Assembly: GCA_020746875.1 (NCBI GenBank)
Contig: JAGTJL010000012.1
Location: forward strand, 1,984,001-2,048,000
Reading direction: 5' to 3'
Origin: Rhexocercosporidium sp. MPI-PUGE-AT-0058
Lineage: Eukaryota > Ascomycota > Leotiomycetes > Helotiales
Length of the DNA: 64,000 nucleotides
Positions 1 to 12,920 of the stretch are shown in pieces. Numbering within the stretch: position 1 is the stretch's first letter; the number at the start of each line of letters is the position of its first letter. A program made the position numbers and the translations under genes. The notes beneath the pieces were generated by a model. It saw only the letters and a list, made by a program, of their open reading frames with translations. It searched no databases and was not told where the DNA came from.

Positions 1-381
1 GACCAATCAAGTAACATGTTGCCGAAAAGCGGGGTTAAACAAAATATAAATCTCATGTATGAGAGCGCCGTAGTGCTACTATCGAATGAATTTCGATTAG
101 CAATAGAGGTAGGAGTCAAACATCTTCACCCAAATTGTTGGACGAAAAACAACCACAGCATATGCGATCCGACCATGTTCGGAAGCTGCTGTTGTTGACG
201 CAAGAGGGCTTAGCGAATAACTAGTCCTAAACTAGTCTAGCCAAATGTCAACTAAAAGGCGCTCAAGATGAGCAGCCATGCCAAGCGGCTCACCCCAAAA
301 CTTCGGACTGGCATTTCTTATCTTTAAGATAACAACATCTGAGTTCCTAATACTGCTCGTATTGCACTTGATGAACTCAAT
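1..381. other. Left-edge intergenic region
   Basis: No coding sequence can be supported here. Short open frames lack protein-like composition. The right part presumably carries the promoter and 5' leader of the methionine aminopeptidase gene. A second ATG (371) lies 11 bases before the chosen start, in another frame, and would give only a short upstream ORF. Confidence 0.5.
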
Positions 382-2107
<1,726 letters not shown>

Positions 2108-2859
2108 TCATTTTATGAACGGAACTCAGACCCATTTTTCGAGACTCGTTCTACTTTCTCAATGCACCTTGCAGAGTCATTCGTTCATGTTCCTGCGTTG
2201 GGATTCAACATCTTGACATTGTTGTGGCTTAGTTTCTTCAGTTTAGCTTACTCGCCTTTCCAATAGCACCTCACATTCACTTCACTTTAAAATAATCTCC
2301 GAGTCATTCAAAAGATACTTTTGCGAGGTGTATTGAGCTTGAATACGGCTCTAACAAATTAAGATAATTTTCTTGTGTAAGATTGGCGAAATTTGGGGTT
2401 TGATATCCCATCTTTGAAGACTACATATTCAAGCGACAGACAAGCACCACAAAGCCCTTTCTAGGGCATCCAGACCCACAAGCAAAGTACCTTAATGCTG
2501 TTGAGTTATCTTCAGGTTCATGATGTTCTTCGGGTGCTTTCATTGTTGGGTATCTACACCAGAGACGATTAAGCGACAGCGAAGGGGTTTAGCTTGCCTG
2601 GGTTGGCTTAATTGTTCGATTTCATGGTTCAGGGATATTATTTCACTCGGACTTTATAATGATCTGATATCTTTCTGTTATAATCGGGCCACACTCACAT
2701 GCAATGCTCCATCAGCATTTATCAGCAATATCGGTCACGTCTTGAGTTTCCAAAAGCACGTCATGCACGTGACTATCCCAAAGACACCATGAACAGTTTC
2801 TGTCCCATGGAAAATTACTCTGAAAGGCTTCATCAGAACCTTTCTTGTCACTTTCAACC
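2108..2859. other. Intergenic region between MetAP2 and monooxygenase
   Basis: This AT-rich spacer has no supportable gene. It should contain the MetAP2 terminator and the monooxygenase promoter. Small open frames at 2520-2792 and 2699-2965 have no recognisable protein character. Confidence 0.45.
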
Positions 2860-4453
2860 ATGCCTTCTGCAGCGGCTCCTCTTCTTCGCATTGCCATTAT
2901 CGGTGGCGGGCCTGGAGGTCTCGGTAGCGCAATCGCACTCTCAGCACTCGCTAATGTCGAGGTGACTGTCTACGAACAGGCCAAAGAACTACGTGAGATC
3001 GGAGCAGGCATTCAAATCGGATTCAATTGCTGGAGAGTTCTCGAGCTTCTTGGCGCTGCTGATAAAGTGAATGGACATTCGACAATTGAGGTTATCCACT
3101 TGTAGACACTCCCCTCTGTCTTATGCAGGATATCGTGCTTACGCTGATTCTCAGAAATGGGGTCTCAGGAGAGGTATTAAAGACCACTGGAGCCCAGAAG
3201 CCTCTTGCGAGATATCAGCCTCAACGAGTAAGACGAACGAGACTCCAAGCAGCGTTGAAGTCCGCAGTCCCATATGGGATTGTCAAACTTAACAAGCGTC
3301 TTTCGTCACTTAAAAACCTCGATAGAGGAGTTAAGCTGAATTTCGATGATGGAACGGATACTATTGCAGATTTGGTCGTTGGAGCTGATGGGATTAGATC
3401 TGTTTGTGTTCTTGATCCGAAGGTGAAGTAAAAATGCTAATCCACATCAGGTTGTCAGGCAACACATCTTCCCGGACCATACCATCCAATTCACTGGTAT
3501 GAATGCGCCATCATGTAAGATGCTGCTGTCAGACTTAATTTAGTAACCTTGACTAGGTACCACTATCTTCCGAGTTCTGATCCCAGCAAGCTCGGTCGCC
3601 CATATCCCTGAGATACATGGAGTAAACACCTGGTGGCATGGACCTAAAGGGCATTTCTACGGATCCCCAGTAGATGATCCCGAAGAGACTTCGGAAGAAG
3701 ACCAGAAGTTTGAAATCGCAGCACGTAGTGTCGTCGACCCTACCACAGCAATCGGTAAACGGTTCAGCTGGGGAGTTCCGGCAACGAAAGAGAGAGTCGA
3801 AGCTTTCTTCACTGTTAGTATTAGGTATGAGCAAAAGAGCAGATGAATGCGGCACTGAAATTACTAGGATTACGACCCGATAGTCCGGGAAGTTTTGTCG
3901 AAGGTACCAGAAGGTCAATGGAAGGAGTTCTCTGCTTTTGCAGGGCCACGGCTTGAAAAGTTGACTGGCTGGGATGACAAAGTCGTGTTGATCGGCGATG
4001 CGAGTCATCCTCTTTCTGGTAAGGACAATACTTGAAGGTAATAGTTCACACGAATTCTCTGACATCTCCACTATAGGTGCTTTTGGTTCTGGAGCAGCGT
4101 TCGCTCTCCAGGATAGTTGGATACTCGCAAGAGCTATTGAACACACCAGGTCTACTGGCGGGCTATCGGCTGCACTGGAGATCTTCGATTCCATAAGATC
4201 ACCTTATTATCTTCGAATGTAAATATCCCAATGCTCTTCATCATGTAGTGCTAAGTTAGACCATAGGTACGAACATCTTGACCAGCAGAAGAAAAAGATC
4301 CAGACATTGTCAGCGGCGAACCCTGACCAGAGACATAATGACAGCTTGAAAGCTAGAGTTGCTTCTTTCGGTGGCGAAGGTCAGCTTTCTTGGATCTATG
4401 GAAATGATATCGAGGAAGTCTGGAAAGCTTTTGTTGAGAATGAGAAAACTTGA
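2860..4453 (+). CDS. FAD-dependent monooxygenase, salicylate-hydroxylase-like
   Basis: This is a group A flavoprotein aromatic hydroxylase that would use NAD(P)H and O2 to hydroxylate a phenolic or polyketide-like substrate, which cannot be named. Proposed exons: 2860-3090, 3129-3401, 3451-3496, 3557-3813, 3868-4018, 4077-4218 and 4267-4453, together 428 residues, typical for the family. Motifs in order are the dinucleotide-binding IIGGGPGGLGSA near residue 12, the middle DG motif VVGADGIRS, and the C-terminal FAD/ribityl motif LIGDASHPLSG. The first intron (3091-3128) is only 38 nt, which is unusually short; the other joins carry good splice signals. The start ATG is followed directly by the Rossmann strand, so no targeting peptide is seen. 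Neighbouring MetAP2, transporter and methyltransferase genes suggest, but do not prove, a metabolic group. Confidence 0.85.
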
Positions 4454-5022
4454 TGATCCGTAGTTGCGGCCCGTTCTATGACAGGAGCGGGGTCTTTTGG
4501 CGGGGTAATGTTTCCACAAACATGATTGCCACTCACCGAGCACAAACAACTAGACCTTTTAGCTGGTGCGGAATCTGGTCAGTGGACGAAATGGCCTGTA
4601 AGTATATCAGATTTAATTGATTCAATCATGCGTTCCATAGCAACACAATATTCAAAATGCGATCGAGATAGACTTCTCCTTGATGTTGTGAACTTGTTTC
4701 AATGAGAATGGTCTCAAACGACCCCTACATCAACTTTTTGCTGATCATTTAGCTTATCTGGAGAGACAATAATGAGGTCTTGAGCACCTCCTAGTACCCT
4801 TGATGGTTTCCTTTGAATCGAAAGAGCTGTGTACTTCTCTCTACCCTCCCAAGAATGATTTGATACCCTCTAGGATTCGACGAGTCAAACAAAAAAAAAC
4901 AAAAATCTCATGCGTTAGTGAACACGGCTAATATGTATCAGGCAAGCTAAATAATAAATTTTATTATTTAGTCCGAGACAGTCATCATTTTGGAATATGG
5001 GTATCAAACAATCCTACACTAG
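4454..5022. other. Convergent intergenic region
   Basis: This spacer separates the 3' ends of the monooxygenase and the transporter. It includes an AT-rich stretch around 4950-4970 and an A-run near 4895. No gene is supported; terminators of both flanking genes are expected here. Confidence 0.45.
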
Positions 5023-6662
5023 TTAAGCATTCACCACTACAGCAAGCAGAAGCAAAGCACTACACGTCGTAAAAACCAAATCCCGATGTTGAAATCCTAT
5101 TTCAGTCAGCAAAATTACCATTCCAAAGTGTAGGAAACTCACCATCTTTGGTAGTACTTAACACCAACACCACAAACACATTCAGTGGTATCCTCATCAA
5201 TCCATAAACATTTGCTCTCACACTATCGTCGACCATCTTGCCCTTCTGATAAGCCATCAATGGGAAATAGACTCCACAACAGAGCTCAAAAAGACAGAAA
5301 CACCAGAATGTGATTCGCTCATCTCGACATAGAACAGGGATGAAAAGTGATGCGCTCGCAGCGAATAATACGGCGATGAGGATTCTAGTTGGCGGCAGTT
5401 GAGGAAAACGCTTGGTGATGAGATTGTAGAAGAGGGAGCCGAGCATCATGGACGACATCAAAATAGCGAATATGAGTCCAAACGGTAGTTCTTTCTGTTG
5501 TTAGTGGTGCTTCTCGTGTGGAATTGGGGTTTGCATACCTCCAAGTGTGCCTGAAAGTTGGTGCGCTAATTTCAGTGCTGGAAACTTGAAAAAGATGAAA
5601 ATGTACATCGAGCCTTCAAAAAAGCAAGAGGTAAGCCCTAGCGCACGCAATTGCTTATCTTGTTGTCTGTTAGCTTGCATTTTACATCGAATATTTCTAG
5701 AAGTCTACCTTGAAGCAATAATCTCAAGGAATTTCGGGGTGACTTTGGAGTCAACATCTTTTCCGCGTCGAGGATGGGCGACATTTCTGCGATTCTCTCA
5801 CCATAATTTTCGCCCTGAACATAGTTAATTTTGCGCAGAGTAAAAGAGTTGGATTCACATACCCAGAGGCGACGGATAGCCACGAAGGAAGCTATCAACA
5901 CCACAACAGCAACCACAAACGGTGCCTTCTGGGTGCCTACTGAATCCGTTGACGATTCTGCCACAACCCCCGCCGCGATAGCAATAACAGCATTCAACGT
6001 CGTCATTGTGCTGAAAATGCCGCTCAATGTAGATCCAGGCTCGTTTGGAAAGCCTTTGTTGAACTCAGTGATCATCCAGCTCTCGAAGACGCTGTACATC
6101 AAAGTAGTGCTCATTCCACTAAGGGCACGGCCGATGAAGAGTATCGGGACATTGTCTGTCAAGAGTGAGAGACATGATAGCGAGTAAAGAACGCAAAACG
6201 TGAGGCAGGCTAGCTTTCGACCGTAAATATCGGCAAGCTTCCCCGCCAACGAAGCTGTGACTGCGGCGGATATGAAGCCGGTCATAAACAATGTTGCGAC
6301 CCTTTCCTCAGTAAGGCCTTTTTCATCTGCTCAAAACTTAGACTTGCGCGAGAGTAGTCGCAGGACTTCTAAATACCTTTGTAAAGCGGATAAATGTATG
6401 GTCCCTGTAAATTTAGTGTCTGGTTGTAGAATATGGGTTTCAAACTCACTTGAAGCCAGTCTGCTCCGTTGACTGCTAAATATATCGGAATAAAATTCCT
6501 CTTGAATTGCTTTAACCGCCCCCGCTCTTTCTCCCTCTCAAAACCCTCGGCAGGCGATTTTGGTTTTTGCGCCGGGGTGTCCACGACGTGGCTGTACTCT
6601 CGATACCCAAAGAAAGCGTTCAAAAGGGCAAAGCATAGAAAGTTTCCTTGATAGAAATGCAT
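5023..6662 (-). CDS. Major facilitator, MFSD5/molybdate-anion-transporter type
   Basis: This is a polytopic membrane transporter of the MFS_5 family, whose eukaryotic members are described as molybdate-anion transporters; the substrate here is unknown. Proposed exons in transcript order: 6662-6450, 6404-6377, 6326-5863, 5814-5709, 5637-5539, 5490-5143 and 5096-5023, giving 443 residues. The start at MHFYQGNF matches the family's usual N-terminus. GPYIYPLYK is followed by the loop-2/3 MFS signature LADIYGRKLACL, and later hydrophobic segments include LFIGRALSGMS and NVFVVLVLSTTKDG. The last intron (5097-5142) matters: without it the protein would stop at 5102 and lack its final membrane helix, while splicing gives the expected VFTTCSALLLLAVVV ending. 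It converges with the monooxygenase gene. Confidence 0.85.
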
Positions 6663-7760
6663 GATTGAATACTTCCGCCAAGTATCAGTTGTCTGGTTGA
6701 AGAGGCTGACAAGAGGTTTAGTCCCAAGGCAGCCGTCGAAATTGAGCTGATCGCTTTCGTTGGCAAGGCTAGGCTTCCAAGCCGGGTAATTAATATGTGC
6801 AGATCCAACAGTACGATTGATGTCAGTATGACATGGTTGCACGACAGTCCAATAGAACGCCGAAGGTTTTATTGTTATCTGGCCGTGTTATTCTAGGCGA
6901 CTTGACACGAGTTTGACGGCCGCCGGCCATCAGCGACTGATATTCCTCACACATGACTATGGACAGATCGCCTCGATGCAACATATTGAGACTGGCTGCG
7001 GCCAGCCATGAGCACTCGTTCGGGGGTCGTTTCCCTTTTTGGGGTTATACGAACACTCCCACGCCCCATCAATCCTTCGTGCGTACTCCAGCCATTCACG
7101 CTTGAGCCTGGTCCGAGGTTGAATGCTTCAGGGGTTTGGTTCAAGCCTCGCCAAGAGCAAGACAGCGGGGTTGAATACGATCTACAGAACCAATGATATC
7201 CGCCTGTTACATCCCCGAATCTCTTGTCTGGGTGGGAGAGTTAGGAAAGATACATTGATTGGGACCCAGTGTCTGCTTGAAAACTTCTAATCGAGAATCT
7301 CGCTTGTTCTCAGTTTGCTATTTCATATCAGAAGCCTACCACTAGAGCCTGTTAGTGATGACTTGCGCACGGTTGTTTGTGTTGTACGACGAGAAGCCCA
7401 CGAGGATGGCGAGGTGTAGTGGTGCTAATAATTCCTTCTTTGATCGAGGCGGAAAGCACCTGCACTGTTCATGTTGAACAAGAAATACTAACATGCAAAT
7501 CGCTTGCGATCGCGCACTTTACCACTCGATTCTCTGCAGGTCGTAACGAGGTCAGGTTACAACGTGACAAAGTATGAAAGCCATCAAGATACAGACGGAG
7601 CACTCCCATGACACGGTTCGGAAAGATGTGCACTCCACTTCTCAGCTACTGATTTCGGTCTATCTGTGAAGTAAAGTCCTACTTCTTTACTTATTTCTCT
7701 GCAAAGGTTCAAAGGACAGGGAAATCATTCGACATTCATGCTTGCATACCTTTCGTCAAG
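6663..7760. other. Divergent intergenic region
   Basis: About 1.1 kb between divergently transcribed transporter and methyltransferase genes. The open frames in it (for example 7008-7196 and 6947-7144) overlap on opposite strands and look like chance. It probably holds both promoters. No tRNA, repeat or mobile element was recognised. Confidence 0.45.
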
Positions 7761-8692
7761 ATGTCAGGAAAATTCAGGAATCCAGTTTTGGCATGTGCAA
7801 TCACTGGAATCCTCTTTCTTTTTACGACTCTATGGTATCTTCAGTATCATAACGTTTCATATCACCAACATCTCGATGGCCAAGTTGTGCTCGAGGAAGA
7901 AGCACCAGAGGTTGCCGAACCTCGATTGTCTTTTCTGGAGATTGCGACGAAGCATGGAACTGATAAAGTTAACCCACATCACTACAACCATAGTGAAGTC
8001 ATTTTCCTTGCCACTAGAGACATTCATTCTGACTATTCTTCACAGTGTATGAAAAGCATCTCGATCCTATACGAGATAAGCCTCTGAAAATGTTAGAAAT
8101 CGGACTTGGATGTAACATGGCATACGGTCCGGGAAAGTCATACTACACATGGCTAGAATTTCTTCCCAGCGTGGATCTGGTAGGTGAATATCATTGCATC
8201 GTTCTGACGATGGGCTGATCCGGTGAAAGTACTACGTTGAATATGACCAGGCTTGTGTTGAGGAGTGGTCCAAGGACATGAAGAATGTGAAAGTCTTCAC
8301 AGGAGACCAGGCTGAGACGAAGTTCCTGGAGAGATTTATCTCAGCGTCAGGAGGTGGATTCGATATCATAATTGACGATGGAGGCCACTTCATGAACCAA
8401 CAGATCACATCGTTCAACAAGCTCTTCCCGATTCAAGCCTGGCGGGATTTACTTTATCGAGGACCTAGCGACTAGTTATCAAGAAGGATATGGAGGATTT
8501 AAAGGCTCTGGAACTATGATGGAGATGGTGCAAGAGTTGCTTGATGATTTGAATAGAAGTGTCGGAGGGCCGCCGTTGAAGGATGGAAATACCGTGGGTC
8601 AGGAATTGAGAAGTGTGGAGTGTGGGGAGGAGATTTGCGCGTTCTTCAAGAAGGGCTTGGGTAACACGAGGATAAGATTTTCGCGAAGATGA
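7761..8692 (+). pseudogene. Membrane-anchored MycE-like SAM methyltransferase, frameshifted
   Basis: The product resembles class I SAM-dependent methyltransferases of the MycE type (sugar O-methyltransferases in macrolide pathways). Exons 7761-7992 and 8046-8179 join a third beginning at 8230. The N-terminus has one hydrophobic anchor (about residues 9-27), followed by FLEIATKHGTDKV, the SAM-binding MLEIGLGCNMAYGPG, YYVEYDQAC, and the acidic metal/substrate motif FDIIIDDGGHFMNQQ. After LFP near 8430 the open frame reads into a stop at 8475, while the expected continuation KPGGIYFIEDLATSYQEG lies in the next frame and runs to a stop at 8690-8692. No GT-AG pair can bridge the two, so there is either a small indel in the genome or an assembly error. 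If only a sequencing error, this is an intact type II membrane methyltransferase; substrate unknown. Confidence 0.7.
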
Positions 8693-10490
8693 TGTCGTGC
8701 CTTTTCTGGAAATCGTCGTAAGATAAAGAAACAGTGCTGCCAGGACTGTACCAAATATGACGCGCTTATTGAAGCTGTATGTTGATTCTTGTTTGTATGG
8801 AGAAAAGTGTGCTGTAAAGAGGAAAATTGAAGAAAGTTTGGTTGATGCCGTGACAAGATTTCGGAATATGAACATGAATTTGCGAGGAAAGGACTATGCA
8901 ACTTGAGAAACGATGGGGCGGTTTGGCCATCAAATGAACAAACTTTCAACAAGACAAAAGCCTGAGACAAGTTTTACATGTCTCTTTCAAGATGAAGCTT
9001 CAACAGATGAAACATCTCAAGGGAAATGTTCTAACACCCCACGAGTCAACCAAGCAAGAACGATCGGTTTAGGCATCATGCTGTGGCGAAACGAAGCTTA
9101 GCGAGCTTACCCCAAATATTCCTTCCTAAACGACTTTCTCTCCGCCAACCCACTTCGCATTTCAGAGATGGAAAGTCTAATATATTCATCGGACGCTTTC
9201 TGGGCTTTCGGTCAACATGTTCATGATCTCGGGTTTTGTTGCGCACATTCACTTCCGGATTGTAGGTTGCCCGCAGCTGTTGTACGGCCTCCACAGAAGC
9301 AGAGTGTGCTCGATGAGATCCTGTAACACGACCCTGTATGTCGATGCCCGAGATCGACGCTTAACTTTAAAGTTGTTCTCTTGGGGAAGTATGTTCGCCT
9401 CTTCTTGTTTTATTTTTGTTTTTTTCCTGATGGCGTATTCTGTGTGTCGTCAAGCTGCGGGAGAGGATTTTCGGCTGCATGTCTTGTCAACAAACAGCCA
9501 CAGTGGCCAGAAGACTTATCTGCTCATCTTTTTATTCGTTCTTTCGAAAATATTTAGCCTACAGTATTAACAAAAAGTCATCCATCTCTCACTCTAGCAA
9601 ATCTGAATCCATTCTCTAAACCCCGAGCCTTCGAAACAACTTCCACCATCTGGGAAATCACCGCGAACCAGCCGAGCAGCCAAGGAAGGCAAGCTCACGC
9701 CCAGGTTTCACAAACAACAAGAACTTCCAAGCATCAACGCGAGCATCGGCAGCGCCCAAAAAGTTTGATGGGATGGAGATCGTCATCGCCTGACCCAATC
9801 GAATCAACCAGGACTCATGAGCAAAACAACACATGTTTCGTTTCCACCCCAAACAAGCGAGTCTGAGCGCACGAACACCTTAACTCTAACTTCAAGCCTA
9901 GAGAATATCATGTGATTGGATAATTGCCTGAATGACTTCCTTGAGGAAGAATCTGGAAGCCTAAAGAGCCGGGTTGGAGACCGGAGAATAGACGCTTCGG
10001 AGAAGATGGTCTTGCCTGATGATATGGATGAGCAAGATGTTTCTCCTGGAAGCGAGATCTGGATTCGAGATCAGACAGGTAGGCATCAATGCAGGGAGAA
10101 AGTCAGTTCTTGTTCTACCCAATCGAATCTTCCACGTTGTGTTTCTTGAATAAATATCTGTTGGGAGCAGAACTGGGCGCAAGTTCCTGTCAAAACCGAT
10201 CTGGCAATACTAGACTGAAGATTTGGTTTCCGAGAAGACGCAGTCGTCGCAAGAGGAAATACACTTTCTTGGGCTGCATCCGTAACTTTGAAGAGAAGAG
10301 AGGTAGAAGATGATATAAAGTCGAAGTCCGTCGCTCGATGTTGTGGTATTCTTTCTTCAACAGCATTCGCATCTCTCATCAGCTTAACCTCATTTTAACT
10401 TCTCTCTTCTACAATCTAGTTAGCTTTAACCCGCAAACTCACCCAGCAAACTAATTTCTAATCACCAATCAAAATATCCTACAGTCAAAG
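8693..10490. other. Gene-poor intergenic region
   Basis: About 1.8 kb with no convincing gene. Open frames on both strands (such as 8465-8875, 9217-9570 and 10086-10379) overlap each other and have no recognisable motifs. The right end is C/T-rich and should be the promoter and leader of the secreted protein gene. Confidence 0.4.
10313..10319 (+). promoter_or_regulatory. Possible TATA box of the secreted-protein gene
   Basis: The heptamer ATATAAA lies about 170 bases upstream of the ATG at 10491, followed by a C/T-rich leader, which is a common layout for strongly expressed fungal genes. Position only; no other support. Confidence 0.25.
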
Positions 10491-11306
10491 ATGTACGCCC
10501 GTCTCAGCACCCTTTTGAGCATCGCTCTCCTTTCCACCTCCGCCCTCTCCCTCACCATTCCATCTCTCCCACACACCCTCACCAAACGTGCAGCCTGCGA
10601 CAGCAACACCAACGCACTCGTCGCCGGAATCAACAAGAATATCGACCTGCAGAAGCAAGAACAAGCACAACTAAGTGTCGTCCAGAAGATGGTCGATGCT
10701 GGCAACGTGAACCCATCAGATTTTGACGCTGCTAAGAGTAAGTTCGTCGATATTGTCAACAGTGGCATCGATCAGCGCAAGAAGAACCAGGCTCTTGCGA
10801 ATGGCAATCCGACTAGTGATGGACTTGCTACTGTGAGTTTTCCCGTTACCTCCTCCCAGGATCCGGTTGGGAAGCAGGATGTTGAGGTTGATAATATGGG
10901 AATAGGTCGCCAAAGCTCAAGCAACTGAACTCAAGACCGTTCAAGGCTTGACGGGCGATGCCAAAACAGATGACACCGCATTCTCAAACCTGAAAATGAT
11001 GTTCGCCGGTGGCATTGCGCAGAACCAGAAGAATGCTGATGCTGTATGTTCTACTTCACTTCTGCACCTTGACCTCTTTCTCTTGGACGACAAAGGCTAA
11101 CAGTATATATGTAGGCTGCCAATGGGTGTACTAGCAACACTGGTAGCACTGGTAGCACTAGTGGCCCACCCAAGCCCAACAACAGTACTGGTGCCAATAA
11201 TGGAAGTGGTGTCAATAACGGTCCTGGTCCCAAGTACGGTGCCGGTCCCAAGAGCGGTGATGGTCCCAAGAACGGTCCTGGTCCCAAGAACGGCCCTGGT
11301 TACTAG
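10491..11306 (+). CDS. Small secreted protein with Kex2-like site and GPK repeats
   Basis: Predicted secreted protein of 223 residues, exons 10491-10832, 10906-11043 and 11115-11306. A signal peptide is clear (residues 1-20, hydrophobic LLSIALLSTSAL core). A Lys-Arg pair at residues 32-33 is a likely Kex2 processing site, giving a mature chain that begins near AACDSNTN. The middle is helical and rich in Gln, Asn and Lys, with two similar stretches (one with IDQRKKNQALANG, the other with IAQNQKNADAAANG) suggesting an internal duplication. The C-terminus is low-complexity: Ser/Thr/Gly, then five GPK-type hexapeptides. Only two cysteines appear in the mature part. I do not recognise a family. 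It could be an effector or a cell-wall-associated protein; neither is shown. Confidence 0.8.
11217..11300 (+). repeat. 18-bp in-frame tandem repeat
   Basis: Four full units plus a partial copy of an 18-base unit (consensus AACGGTCCTGGTCCCAAG) lie in the last exon of the secreted-protein gene. They encode NGPGPK, YGAGPK, SGDGPK, NGPGPK and NGPG. Units 1 and 4 are identical; units 2 and 3 differ at a few positions. Such minisatellites often vary in copy number between strains. Confidence 0.85.
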
Positions 11307-11804
11307 ATCATTTAACCGGGTTGTCTTGGTTGTAACGATGGCATAGGCTGAAGCGCGGCAACGGATGAGCATTGTTGATCGAAGCTCTGGCTGCTGGTGC
11401 CTATGATAAGGAGAGATAAGAAAAGCTCGAGTTTAATGTATTGAATGACGAGTTATAAGTAAAATGTCCGGAGGCTGTGCAACACAAATAGAATAAAAAC
11501 GAAGCTCAACCAAAATTTACATTGCTGACTTGAAGCCGGCCTTGCCTGTTGATAGCTTGTCTCTGGTACTGTAGAAGAAGTTGTGTCCATGGACTTACCT
11601 TCAATTGCCTTGGACACTTATAATTTCTCTATATACTGGTTTCAGCAGGGTTGGAAATCACTGCTTTTGTATCTCAAATGCTCGGTCTCGCTTCGCCGTC
11701 ATTCATGGAAGCCATCCATTCGTTTCCCCCAACTCTACCCTCATCTACTAAGTACCTACAATCAACGACGAACGATCCTCACCCTCCCCTCCGCCCAAAC
11801 CAAA
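11307..11804. other. Convergent intergenic region
   Basis: About 500 bases between the convergent secreted-protein gene and the hypothetical gene at 11805. It likely holds the two 3' untranslated regions. No gene seen. Confidence 0.45.
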
Positions 11805-12920
11805 TCAAATCGTCAGCCCCCTCTGCCTAATACTAAGCACCCACTCTATCTCGCACGTCCAGCACTTAACATCCAACCTCCCTTTCCTCCCCTCAACAGC
11901 CAACCAATCACTCAGCACGCCCACATTCCCATTCATCTCCCCTCCAAGATTTCCGCCTACACCCCAACCGCCATCAACAACCCACTCACTAAATCCCAAC
12001 TGTCCCTCTTCCCACTGCACCTTCTCCCTTACAGTGTTCCACTCATCCGGATCCTCAGACCAAGGCTTCGTGCGCGCAAAAGCCGGCGTAAGAGCTCGTT
12101 TGCGCGGCGAAGAGAGAAGACGTTCTTCATCGAGGTTATCTTCCAATTCGATCAGAGACCGAGTGAGGTTATGTTCGGTGTTGGCGAGGTGGTGCTTGAT
12201 ATCTTCTGATACCTCCAATATCCCTTCCGCTCCCTTTCCCTGTCCATCTCCCTTTCCTTTTCCTAACAAAGCTCGCTCTCCATTTCCTTTTCTATTCGGT
12301 GGAACCACCTTCTTCCAAACAACAGGAACAAACCACCTCGGTGGCCCCATATCCCTCAACCCCGTCTCAACCTTCTGCACAACAACCATAAACCTATTCT
12401 CGTCCTCCACCGTGGTCGTTGTATCCAGCATTCGTCCCCATGTCGTTTCGCGAGCTAAGGCGAGGAAATTGTGGAGGAGGGGGTGATGGTCTCGGTCTTG
12501 ATGTGGGAGAATTCGGGCGAGGTGAGGGAGGAATACTTTTTGGTGGCGTGTTCGCAGCAGAGGATTGGGAACTGGGTGGCGTGTGGTGGGTAAGGGGGAG
12601 GAGGGAGATGGGCGGGGGGGCGCGGGGTGGGAGAGGTGGTGGGGTTGGAGGGAGGGATGGTGCTGGGCGGTTGTTAGTTTCGAAGTTGATATGTTGTTGT
12701 AAAGGGTGTTGAAGAGGAGTGTGTGAAATAGCCATGGCGGAGGCCTAGATTGTGAACAGAAGAGCGGGCAAAACTCACTCTTCACCTGCTTTCTACCTCC
12801 CCTACCAGCACCGCCCTTCTTCGTGAAGCTCTTCGAAGGAGGAGGGAGGTCAAGATCGACAGTCGAAGCATCGGACTTCCTTCCCCCTTTATGATCGCTG
12901 GGGGGTTTGAAGCGTGGCAT
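11805..12920 (-). CDS. Hypothetical fungal protein, uncertain gene model
   Basis: Unrecognised gene. An uninterrupted frame of 371 codons runs through the interval, but its middle is doubtful. The start (MPRFKPPSDHKGGRKSD, basic and disordered) and the C-terminal half (residues about 150-371, containing ETTWGRMLDTTTT, MGPPRWFVPVVWKKV and a helical acidic segment) look like real protein. Between them the bases are C-rich and all three frames are partly open: one gives a proline-rich chain, another a more ordinary stretch around TKKYSSLTSPEFSHIKTET. A 43-nt intron after Lys-Gln near residue 46 is plausible and switches into the proline-rich frame, but no second junction back is obvious. No membrane segment or known domain is seen. 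The gene is convergent with the secreted-protein gene. Confidence 0.5.
   Translation of the reverse strand: MPRFKPPSDHKGGRKSDASTVDLDLPPPSKSFTKKGGAGRGGRKQVKSEFCPLFCSQSRPPPWLFHTLLFNTLYNNISTSKLTTAQHHPSLQPHHLSHPAPPRPSPSSPLPTTRHPVPNPLLRTRHQKVFLPHLARILPHQDRDHHPLLHNFLALARETTWGRMLDTTTTVEDENRFMVVVQKVETGLRDMGPPRWFVPVVWKKVVPPNRKGNGERALLGKGKGDGQGKGAEGILEVSEDIKHHLANTEHNLTRSLIELEDNLDEERLLSSPRKRALTPAFARTKPWSEDPDEWNTVREKVQWEEGQLGFSEWVVDGGWGVGGNLGGEMNGNVGVLSDWLAVEGRKGRLDVKCWTCEIEWVLSIRQRGLTI

Noticed and set aside
12034..12712. Plus-strand glycine/arginine-rich frames
   Set aside because: They mirror the C-rich middle of the minus-strand hypothetical gene and have repetitive composition only.
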